This document shows positions 24,934-36,112 of a stretch of 64,000 nt of DNA, piece after piece. Made by a program: the position numbers and the translations under genes. The stretch is from positions 35,023,949 through 35,087,948 of the forward strand of contig OX387182.1 of assembly GCA_947561395.2 (NCBI GenBank), given 5' to 3'. This stretch comes from Buxus sempervirens. Lineage: Eukaryota > Streptophyta > Magnoliopsida > Buxales > Buxaceae. The number at the start of each line of letters is the position of its first letter. Within the stretch, counting starts at the first letter, position 1. The notes under the pieces are model-generated. The model did no database searches. It was not told the origin of the DNA and saw nothing but the letters and a program-made list of their open reading frames with translations.

Positions 24934-26817
24934 CCCACTTCTGGTATTACTGAGGATCTACTTCGTCCCACTCATAAAGAGAAACCGAACATGGCTCGAA
25001 AGGCCACTCCCACACCCCATTTGACCATCCATCCAAACAGACCTTGAACAACCAAAATATCTTCATACAAGGCATCTAAGACAAACAAAGAGATGGGTGG
25101 CTATAGTGAAAACAAGTATCTTAGATCTAATATGCTAGCTTAAAACACTAAAAATGACTTAACCATGCTAAGAATAATGGATGAAGTGCTGGAAACATTG
25201 GATGATGCTCCTTTTCTAAGAAAAAAAATTTTAAAATGAAAAGCATGAAACCCAAAACAGGTCTATAGATGTACTGCACACCGGTGTGTGCGGTGCCTTT
25301 TCCCTAAAAGAGGTGCACAAAATAATAAGTGAAAGTGAATGGATGTGTGTGCATGGAACATTATTTCCACATGTGCCTGATCATGAGAAACTAACGAGTA
25401 TACGGCAAGAGATAATAACTATGTTAAATGAAGAGAGAAAGGGTAAGATGTTTAAGGGTACAAGAGATACGAAAGAAGACAAACCCCTCTTAGAAACTAT
25501 AGATCCCCATAAGAAAGAGAATAAAACATCTTATTTAGATGTACTCATCCTACTTCACAAATAAGGATACCCACCTTTTTGTATGGAGTCCCCCTTACCA
25601 TGGGGACTCCCCATAATATGAAAAACAGAAGTAAAGTGGTTAGAATAAAAAAGACAATAGAAAATCAATCCAGAATAACCAAAAGAAATATGCTCCGAAG
25701 TGGCTTATTTCAATATATATTGAATAAAATACAACCAAAATTCTCACCTTGAGCTTGTTTTACTATTTGGATGTGTGGTGACCTTCAGGAGGACATGGAC
25801 AACACCTTAGAACCTCCCTTAGCTCCCAAATATAAGCTTTCTCTTATCTTCAAAGAGGTAGAAGAGAAGAGGAGATGAAAAGGGTGACTTCAAGGGTAAA
25901 ATGGGAATTTGGTGGGGCTTAAAAGAGTGGGGAATAGGTTGAAATGATTTGCAGGTCTCCAAATGGGCAGGGGGACGACAAGGTTCAAGAGGCTTCCCTC
26001 TAAACAATGGGGTTGGGCCCCTATTTATAGACAAATTTTTCCGGAACCGCACTTGAAGTGCAGATTGGCCTAATCCGCACTTCAAGTGCGGATTGGCCTG
26101 ATCCGCATTTGAAATGCGGACTGCCGCCCATGTGCGCAAATCCACGCTAATCGGACAGCTGGCGACAGCTGTCCAATCGGATGAGATCGGATCCGCACTT
26201 TAAGTGCAAACAAGGTGTGTCCGCACTTAAAGTGCGGTCTCACACTTAAAGTGCGGTTACACATGTTTTTAAAATGTGTGATTTCAAACCACTCTCCAAT
26301 TTAGCTTAATTCCGGAATTTTATCCAATTTTTATTTTTGTTTTTGATTTATTTTAATCATCTAAAACAAGATATTTTCAGAAAATTATTATTTTAATCCC
26401 GATTTTTATTTGTTTTGTCCTTTTCTGCTTTTTCGCCACGCAGGCAGTTTATTTGAAATTTTGACTGGCCATAACTTTTTCATATGATGTCCGATTTCAG
26501 CAAACTTAGTAGTGTTGGAATCAGCTCGGAATTCTCTATCCACTAAGCTAAAGTTTGGCAGCAGACTCAAGTTTTAGCAGAAAGCCAATTTCTGCTCCCC
26601 TCCGGTTTGACCGGCTCATAATTTCTTCATCCGGACTCCGATTTGAGCAAACTCAGTTGCGTTGGAGTCGTATCAGAATTTCCTTTTCAATGGGAAGAAG
26701 TATGGTAGTCAATTTATACCAAATTAAAAAGTCACTTTTTTGACCCCTTAGGGTTTGACTTTTCAGTTAAAATGTTATTTTCTACACTTTTAAGGGGTGC
26801 AAAAATGAGGTGCTGAC

Positions 26818-28334
26818 TCCTGAATACACGGAGATATAACATATACCCAATTACATAGGTATGACAATCCATCTCTCCAAGTACATGGAGGAAAACCAAT
26901 CCAAAAATCAAATCTCAAATCAGATCATAAATCAAATCTCAATAAACACAACAATGTCGAATCTACGGAAATAGTTCTCGACAATTGAAGACAATGCAAG
27001 TTTTCCAAACCAAATCAATGCAAGTTTCCCAACAAGGCCAAAATAAAAACAAAACAATGCAAAATAGAGCTCAAAAACACTATTTTCTCAAATTTGTCTA
27101 GAAATGTAATCTCAGAAGTCTATTTACTTAAATCATGACTAAATACAAATGATTGCATGAATGGAAATAATTAAAACTCTTTGCAATCTACTATGGAGCC
27201 ATAAAACAAATTTTAACCCCCAAATAAGCTAATTTTGTAGAATAGGTTGTAAAATATTTAGTAAAGTCTCAATTATACAATTTGCCTTTGGAAATATCTT
27301 AGAAAGGATCTTAAAAAAATGTTACAAGTTGTGGAATCAAAATAAACTTATTCTATAATAGTTTGGAACCAAAAGCCTCTCAAATACCTAATTTAATATA
27401 ATGTGCCCAAACTCTTTGTTAATTTAAATTTTGAAATAATTCCAATGAAAACACCTAAATCTTATTTGTACATATGTTGGATTTAATCAAAAATCATTTA
27501 TAGTTGAAAAGTACTCAAAATGGTGAAAATAGGGAATTCTGTGTTGGGCGCTAAACCTAGCGCTCGAGCGTCCAACAAGACATTTGTAGAAGTTAACTTT
27601 CGACATTTAGCACTTGGCATAGTGCTCGAGCTTCCAGTTGGGCTTCGGCTTAATTGGAAAATGACACATTCGGGTTCTGAATTTTTTTTAAAAAACACAG
27701 GCGGGGTGCTCGAGATAGCACTCAAGCGCAATCCCATGCGCTCGGCCAAAATCACAAATCGCAAACAAATCTGGAAATTTTTTTGAATTTTCAAAATTCA
27801 AGCTACCAAAACTAGATTTAATCAATCTAAAGCTCCACAAACATCTTCTAGAACATTAATAGAAGTTTTCTAACTACACAACAACAATTTAACATGGTTG
27901 TGGATCAGATCTATAATTTATACGCTTCTTATCTCAAAAACTCATAAACTTACATTCAACACTTCAAAATCAATTCTCATGTGTTTAATCTGAAATTGCC
28001 AATGTAGATTCATTTGGAAAGGTGTTACTTACATGTTAGAACTCAAATTCGAACTCCAACACCACTGGAAACTCAGATCTAAGCTTAAACCACAATTATC
28101 TCTTCACTTTAACTAATGTCTACAAAAACACCTTAGGATGATCAATTCTCTACCAAATCTGATCTCTATCTCATAACATCACTTAATTCCAACGAAATTC
28201 AGTATATAATCAGATCTCACCTGATTTTACTTTGAATTGGACAAATTCTTCAAATCCTTCATGGAATAACAGCTGATCACAACCAATCGACACCTATCTT
28301 CTCTTTAAATCAATTCAGCAACCAAAATTTTATT
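26818..28334 (-). mobile_element. Degenerate LTR-like sequence hosting E2 and A4 (left part)
   Basis: Non-coding AT-rich sequence with a GCGCTCGAGCG-rich cluster at 27540-27750, like the GGCGCT clusters in the A-family LTRs. The continuation after A4 (35748-36112) has a minus-strand TATA box at 35878-35885. I interpret it as an older LTR into which E2 and solo LTR A4 both inserted. Its own ends are not defined. Confidence 0.45.
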
Positions 28335-30237
28335 TGTAACGCCCCAAACCCGAGTCAATGTAAACCGACACCTGACCCGAATCCAGTTCGCTACTATAAC
28401 AACCCAAATCCAACTCAACAACCGAACTTGAGATGCTACTAGGCCTTATCAAAACAATCACTAAAATAAACCAAACTAAAGAATTAAAATAATCCATTTA
28501 CTATTAATAATCAAAGTGCAAAATCATCAATGTGCGGAAGTGTAGTCTAACATCCTCATGAAAGTAATAAATAAACCATCCAATCCAAGTAATCAAGTTT
28601 GGTAATAATCAAAAGGGTCACTAAAGCTCTCAATCTCTCTAGTACATCAAAACCAAATAAATAATAAAATTAGACTGTCAAAGTCCCATAAGTCATCTCT
28701 CCTCGACCTCAGATCAAGTCAGGATAATAATAATCCTCCGGCGAAAAATTAGCAAACTCACTCTGATAATCCCCACTAGGATCCCCCTCTCGCGTATTAG
28801 CTGAAAAATGAAATGAGAAGTAGTGTGAGATATGAATATCTCAGTAGGTAACACATGCATGCTATAAACAGTTCATATATATATATCCAAAATAGATGTT
28901 AATGCACGAATAAGCAGTCTCGCGTAATCAGGCTCGTACAAACATTCATAACGATCATGGAATACAAAACAGCTTATAAAACAGTTTAAGTATCAATGAA
29001 CAATGTCATGTATATCAAAGATCATGATTCAAAAATCAACAACAGAATCCAATATAAAACCATGATGTACTAAACAGTCACATCCAGCCATAGCATCCAA
29101 TACATGCGTCCAGCATGTGAACAATATCAAAAGTAAGTTGTGCGCATGGTCGCACACGAGGTGCACGTGAGAGTGCGTGCCTCGGGAATTTAGAAGTCAC
29201 TACTGCCTTATGGGGTACAGGCAGACACCTGGGGTTCCTAGATTTTCCTATTGGTCTGCGATTTGAGATTCTGGCCAAGTTCTCGGTTACGGTCCGGGGA
29301 AGTTCAAAAACACCCTGGTCTGCCCCGTCGGTTTGACTGGTCCCTTGGACTTTCCTGGTTCGAGTCAACTCAGTCTCACCCTAATCCTAGCCCAGCATGT
29401 ATTAGATTAAGTCTGGTAGGCACTTTTGCAGGTGTAAGTCCCTTTTATTCATTTTTTATCTTTTTAGCCATTTAAATGAAGTGGGTCGGATGTTGGCCCT
29501 GTTGGAAGGCCCATTGGTTGCCAAGTTGGACTTTAAGTCAAGCCCATGGCCCATCAGGGTTATTGGGTAACCCTTATCGGATTGGGTCATTGCATTTTGG
29601 ATTTACATTTATTTACAAGAATTAATGGATTCAAGCTTTTAAAGGCCCAATGGGCTTGGAGTTGGCCCACAGGCAATTATCCAAATGGCCTATGACCCAT
29701 TTATGAGAAACGGGCTTTAGTGTGGGCGGGGTTGATAATGGGCCCCGTTGGAAGGCCCACTGAAGCTTTGATGGATCCAGATTGAACTCACAGTGGCTCC
29801 AATACCTCTTCTTGGCTTGATTCATCCATTTCCATAGTGCCCTTCAAACAAGAGAGAAAGAGAGAAGCATGTAGGCTTTTCCAACCCCTTTTGAAATTAG
29901 TCTCTGAAACTTGTAGTAGGGATTCTAGAAATCCCTACCTTGATGTCTTGGGAGCCATCCTTTTCTTCCTACAGAGGGGCTAACTATTGTCTAAAAAAAA
30001 ACAATCCTTATTATGCTCCATTCAACTATCCCTTTTTGCAAACTTTAACCAACCATGATTGATCACACATATAAAGCATACGTAAAAGAAAAAGAAGCAA
30101 ACATGGATGCTAGGCCTATTGAAAATACAGATTTAGCTTAAATATATACATATGTAAGAAACATTCTAAAGTACTTAAACTGACATAGATATAATCGAAG
30201 ATAAGATGTTTCAAAGTGCCATATACAAATGCGTGTG

Positions 30238-32396
30238 TGTCACGCCCTGATCTTCGATCACATAAAATAGTATGTTCGCAAAGCACCGAAACATGACTTA
30301 AAGATACCAATCTTCACTAATTTATAAAAATAACACAATCTCCAAGATGACAGTAATAATACCTAATAAAATCCAAGAAAATGTCTTCAATGACCCATCA
30401 TAACATAAAATCTCAAATTAACAAACCCAACTGAAATAAGACGAATCCTTAATAAAACGACATCTAAATCCAAAGATACTAATAATATTAAACTATTAGC
30501 CATAAAACTTCAAGAACTTTCACTTTGGCTTCTTCCAACTCTGGTCCTGCAACTGACCTGAAATTGTTTATTTCCACAAAAGGGGTGAGCTCACAGCCCA
30601 GTAAGAAGATTTACTTTAATTTATATGAGCTAATAATGTAAAATCTCTAGTCAATTAAGTTTAAACATAAAAATTTCATTCTATGTATAAAACTGATATA
30701 ATTAGATTTTGCACGATACTTCACGATGTTCCACATTATATTCGTTCAACCTAAACATCACATATAATTCATTTACGTTCACAAGCATCAGTGTCAATTA
30801 ATTAATTATTATTATGAAATACAAATTATGGGGGTCTTTATTCTAATTATTCTCATGTCAAATCTAACCAGAATTTCGATCAAGTTCTTGGATCCCACTT
30901 TAATACAACAGGGATTAGACTCTCATAAACTCCACGTGTACATCGTGGTTTTAGGGGCTTTCAACCCATGGGACACAAGCACCCAATCTTATTTCCTTAA
31001 AATTTAGGGACTCACACCCCCAAGAACACCAACTTATCACTAAGATGGTCATCCTTCATGAGTAATCACTAGAATAAAGATATACGGTTACGTTATTTAT
31101 CAATATGTCAATTCCTTATATACGATTGACCACACAGTATCATGATTAGAAATTTTGTCACAATTCTTATGATCTACTATAATCACCCAAGCTTAAAAGA
31201 ATACCTTTCTTGAACCAATGTAACTAGAGATAACAAATAACTATTGGCTCTTATAAATGATAACACAACAATTATAGTATAAGCAATTATAGTATAATCT
31301 TTACAAGGACAAAATAACTACACTTATAATATGGCCATGATATGTAAAATAGTATTGCACTACATAGTTTCATTGACATTAGCATGATTTGGTGAAAAGC
31401 AACCACAACCATTCGATTCTCAAGACTACCCTACAACACTCCTTCACCCTTTTTGTTTTAATATATAAAAAAGGTGTCCTTTGCCATTAAAGCAATATGG
31501 CAGCACAAGCAATATGCACAAGCAAACGAATCACCTAAACAGTAAAAGGTGAATAGTAATAAAAAGGTGATTCATGTCCATTGCCATTTAAAAGCAATAA
31601 AAAGGTGATTCATCCACTGTATTCAACGATTCTGTAAAAGCAATAAAAAGGTGGTTCATGACCATTGCCATTCAACGATCACGTGAAAATAATAAAATAT
31701 TGAGTCATGACCTTATCATTCAACGAGTATAGCATATATATACTTCATGAATTAACTATTATAAACACCACAAGATAAAATTTGACTAGGCTTTAATATT
31801 TAAATAAACATCACAAACAAAAGATTAAATCCCACAATGATTTAACAAGCATGCAGAAATTAATTAAATTTCCTAGTAGTTATTTCATCAAAGATCTCAC
31901 ATTATTCATCATCTAAATGAAAGTAAAACCCTTACCTTAAATCAGCCCCAAATCTCTTAGGGTTTCTCTTATTCCCTCTTTTCTTCTTCTAATCCTCCTA
32001 TAACAAGCATTGAAGAAATAGATAAATAAAAATAAGAATTAAACTTGGAAGGAGGTGTAGAGAACTTGAGGAAAGGGACAAGACTTACCTACGGATTGTG
32101 TGTTTCTTGAGGAAGAGTAAAAGAAGCAAAAGGGAAAAGGTAAGAAGGGACGGTTTGGTTCTTTAGGGCAAAGGGACAAAAGGGTTTTGGACTTGTACGA
32201 TTTTGGCTTCTCCGCTTCTCCCCTTTTTGGTTTCCTCTCACTTAAAGTAAAGACTCTCTAATGTGTATGTGCCACTAGGGAGGGTCCTACACCAACACCA
32301 ATTAAAATCCCCAAATGAAATGACCCTTGACCAGTCCAAAGTTGACTAAGGTCAAAGTTATGTTTATTTTTGCTTTCTTTTGACCAAGTTGTTACA
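30238..32396 (-). mobile_element. Solo LTR C, 2159 bp, TSD GTGTG, inside B2
   Basis: On the plus strand it runs TGTCACGCCCTGATCTTCGA... to ...TTTTGACCAAGTTGTTACA, flanked by GTGTG at 30233-30237 and 32397-32401. The minus strand thus starts TGTAACAACTTGGTC and ends CAGGGCGTGACA, a terminus shared with family A (CAGGGCGTTACA). The body differs from A. There is no internal region, so it is a solo LTR. GTGTG lies in a local GT-rich stretch, so the duplication alone is weaker evidence than for the others. Confidence 0.8.
31440..31740. repeat. Short degenerate repeats AAAAGGTGATTCATG in LTR C
   Basis: Several copies of AGCAATAAAAAGGTGATTCATG(T/A)CCATTGCCATT-like units occur at about 31500-31720. 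Confidence 0.6.
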
Positions 32397-35300
32397 GTGT
32401 GTTGTGTACCCAAAAAAACATTTAAAACAAGAAATGAAGATGATTAAACACGTGTGTGTGTGTGTGATAGTGAAACCAAGATGCATGTTTTAGAAATGAT
32501 ACAAAGGAACACCTTGTCCTACACTTCTAATGGAAAATAACTAAATCACATGAGACACGCAATATGAATACACATGCAAAAGATTGATGATTAAGACTGA
32601 TTAAGAGAAGGGAGAGGGGGATAAGAAATTAGGGTTACACAAGACATGGTAAGAGGGCAAACCCCTCCGTATAAAGAAGTTAATCAACATAAAAAAAAAC
32701 CATCATGCTCTTTGTTTTATAGAACACTCTTCGCCTATTTTATCGTATGGGGGAGTCTCCTTTACCATGGGGACTCCCGTAACATCTCGAAAAGAAAACA
32801 AAACTGGTTAGTAAAAGTGACAAGAAATAGATCTTGAAGTAGACAAAGATATTACCTTAAAAAAACTTTATTTAAACAAGTATGAAACAAATTACAAGAG
32901 GTATGTTTACCTTGATTTTACCTTCTCTTTCAGATTTGTTGTGGTCCATTAACGGACATTGACAACACTTTGAGAGCTTCTTTTTCAGGTTCAAAGGTCA
33001 CCAAGCTTACTTCATGGGTTAAAGTGAAGAGAGGAGAAGATAGGATGAGCCTTAAGGTGATTTGGAGGGGTTTTATGGCTTTGGAATCAAGTGGTAAAAT
33101 GAGGGGAAGGAGTGGTCGTGTGAGGGTATTGAGGAGGGACGAAAAGAGGAAATGAGAGAGGTGAGAAAGATCAGGTGCTCATGGAAAGGAAGGGTCGACT
33201 CCCTTTTATAGTGAATGATGAAATATGACCAAAAGGTAATTATTTGTTATATTGTAATTAAAACCCAACATTTTATGGTTTTATGTTTTTTTTTAAATAA
33301 GGCAATGATGGCCCTTATTCTCATCCGAAGAGAATATATACAGCTCATGGGGACACCTCATCCCCATGTGCAAAATTAATTTTTGATTTTAATTTTTATT
33401 TATTTAATTTGCTTGATATTTATGTGTTTATTATTATTTTAATTGGATTTTTTTATTTTGAGCACATGCGTGCTTTGATTTTTTTATTTTCTTTTTCCTT
33501 TATTTTAACCTCTTAATTAGGTGTTGTATGAAAATATTATTATTTTAATTGAAGATTCTTTTCTTTTTGATGTTTTTGCCACATGTGTAGATTTTTCGAA
33601 ACTTTGACTGCTCATATCCCTTTCATTCGGTGTCTGATTTTAGTAAACTTAGTGGCATTGGAATCAGTGCGAAATTCTCTATCCACTGAGCCAGAGTTTT
33701 GCAGCAAACTGGCTTTTTTAGCAGAAGTGCAAAATCGCGTCCCGGAGCCAATTTTGCTCATATCTCTCTATCCGGGACTCCGATTCCAGCAAACTCAGTT
33801 GCGTTGGAATCGTGTCGATGCAATATTTCTGTTGATATCCAATTGAGCAGCTGATTTGGGATTTAGCAGAAAGCCAATTTCCAGATTTGACCAGCCCATA
33901 ACTTCTTCATCCGGACTCCGATTTGAGTAAACTTAGTGTCGTTATACTCGTACCGGAATCCTCTATCCATTGGTATGAAGTTTGGTGGTCAATTTGCACC
34001 CGATCAAAAAGTCAACTTTTTGACCCCTTCACGTTTGACTTTTTCAATTAGGGTTTTATTCCTTCATTTTTCGGGGTGCAAAAATGAGGTGCTGACATAA
34101 GTGTTTGTGATCTCAGTATCATTGTAGGACTCACAAAGAAAGATACACCTTTGAGATGACTCTCAACCATATGCTATTACCACCGTGCGGCTTAAGAGCG
34201 ACGCTACTAATGATACTCAAACCCGTGAACATCACCTTAGATAGGAGCCGTAGTCATCGACTTATTGCACACGACTCAACAAAGTTGGCATGAACCACCA
34301 GCATGCAGCACCAAAATCAATACATGGAGATGGTCGCTTATCCACATGTCCAGGGAATCACCAGCGGAGCACAAGGGTGTCCCTCCAGACATAGGATCCT
34401 CCAGAGCAACCCAACTTGCAAAGGAAGCGTGTTTGCACAAGGGAGTAACTCAACCCAAATGACATATCCCTTAGCTATCTAGCCAAAACTATGGATCCAT
34501 AACCAACTATACTCACTAAACACCAAAAATCCCTAAGGACTAAAATTTCTGTAAGTAATAGTGCCTAGCGGCATATAAAGGTTAAATCTGTAATTTCTCT
34601 CAATATCGGGATAACTTGGTCTGAAATTCTAATCTGGAAATCCTTTATATAGTAATTTGGTTGTCAATATAAATTTACATGTCTCTTAATTATTCATTCC
34701 AAATTTATAAGTCTATTTATAACAAAGCTTAGATCTTCTCCTTATTTACAAAACTCGGCAACTAATACCCTAAATACCTCCCTATTTTTATTTTTCTGTA
34801 AAACAGGTAATTGGTCATTTATTATGGTCTGAAAACATCTTAATTAATGATTAAAATTGGTTAAGAATAGTTTAGAATTGAATCAAGGATTAAATTTGCA
34901 AAAATTGGATTTTTCTGCACTGAGCGCTCAAGATTGCCTAGGATCACTCAGGCGGTCTAGGGTCAGCAGTAGTTCAAAAATTAGCGCCAACGACAAATCA
35001 GTTAGTGTCCGATGACAGTCAAACTTTTTCAACGAGCGCCGAGGATCGTTGAGCACAGTAAGCTTGGCGGTCTACCAAAAACGTCAAAACAGTGTATGGA
35101 AATTTGATTTTTCATGTTCTAATCAATAATAACATACATATAAGATCACTATAATGCTAAATACATATAAATACAACACTAAAATATGCAACACGAATCG
35201 ATTAATCTCAAAAACACAAAACAAATGTAAAAACTTGTGCTACCTACCTCTGTTCGATCTTTTCCTCTCCTTCTCTATGAACAGCAACAAACACTAACGT

Positions 35301-35747
35301 GAATCACTCCTTTGGGATGAAATAGAACCAAGTCAACCCTCTCCTTCTCTCTATTTCTCTTCTTCTTCTCCTTCTCTTCTTCTCTGGTCGTTGGTCGCTC
35401 TTGGTCGTGCGACTGCTCCTTGCGGCTGTTGAATACGAACACAATACAGCTTTAGGTATTCAACTCGTATGCTATTAGGTATTTTAGCTTATTTATATAC
35501 CCTCATTCCCACACATCTCACATGCATCAGACTTCACACACTCGCCCAATCACAATACATCTAAATTAAAATGTCGGTCTTACCGCAATATCCCACGATC
35601 AGACGGTCGGATCTGCGCTCAACTCTAGATCTTCACTAATTATGATATCACCTACATTAATAAATTATTTCCATCAATTAAAACCCTCAATAATATTAAT
35701 TATTAATTTATTTTTATATTTAGGAAAATTCGGGGTCTTACATTATT

Positions 35748-36112
35748 AGTTCTTCCTTTGCCTTGATCGATTAGCTCTCAAGACTTCCTCCCAAAACCCT
35801 AGCTCAGCTCCTTCTCTCAAGGTTTCCAAAACTCTCCAGATCTAACAACCAAAAACTAACTAACAGAATTCAGTAGCTATTTATAGCTGCCGCCAAATCC
35901 CTCTTTAAAACTTCTCATGATCCCATGCGCACTCCTCCACACATTCCATCCTAAAATATCACCTTAGAACATATTAGGTTAATCATAATTTATATATATA
36001 TAGATTAACTCTCATTAACTCAAGCAAAGCTTTTATCACTTAACTTAATCAAATTACTTCCACCACTTTATTTAAATGAAATTCTTCTCAAACACCCCGC
36101 TTCCAACCATTT
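35748..36112 (-). mobile_element. Degenerate LTR-like sequence (right part)
   Basis: Continuation of 26818-28334 beyond solo LTR A4, with a TATA-like TATTTATA at 35878-35885 followed by a decayed terminus near 36110. The end is uncertain. Confidence 0.35.

Larger units (their letters stand above)
20623..26817 (-). mobile_element. 5' LTR (family B) of gypsy element E2, split by solo LTR A3
   Basis: The left edge TGTGCCTACATAATTTTCGC abuts the primer-binding site. The right edge GGTGCAAAAATGAGGTGCTGAC is the B-family 5' terminus (minus strand GTCAGCACCTC), its last base apparently changed from A. Without the nested A3 and one duplication the LTR is about 3.0 kb. The minus-strand TATA box (TATAAATA) lies at 26022-26029. 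GCGGAC palindromes are at 21405-21510 and 26040-26260. The duplication flanking E2 cannot be tested because its other end is outside the window. Confidence 0.82.
29139..34097 (-). mobile_element. Solo LTR B2 (TSD TAAGT) inside A4, containing C
   Basis: On the plus strand it runs TGTGCGCATGGTCGCACACG... to ...CGGGGTGCAAAAATGAGGTGCTGACA, flanked by TAAGT at 29134-29138 and 34098-34102. Without nested element C it is about 2.8 kb. The minus-strand TATA-like TATAAAA lies at 33204-33210. A GGACTCCC...CATGGGGACTCC block at 32740-32785 matches 25585-25615 of the E2 LTR, confirming family membership. Confidence 0.88.
28335..35742 (-). mobile_element. Solo LTR A4 (TSD TTATT) containing B2 and C
   Basis: On the plus strand it runs TGTAACGCCCCAAACCCGAG... 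to ...GGAAAATTCGGGGTCTTACA, flanked by TTATT at 28330-28334 and 35743-35747. Without the nested B2 insertion and its duplication it is about 2.44 kb. The minus-strand TATA-like TATATAAATA lies at 35490-35499. A GGCGCT-type cluster is at 34918-35070. The stretch 34130-34470 matches A1 2640-3130 in inverse orientation. Confidence 0.88.

Noticed and set aside
25286..25564. A 92-codon open frame with protein-like composition
   Set aside because: It lies in the E2 LTR and the matching part of LTR B2 does not preserve the frame.
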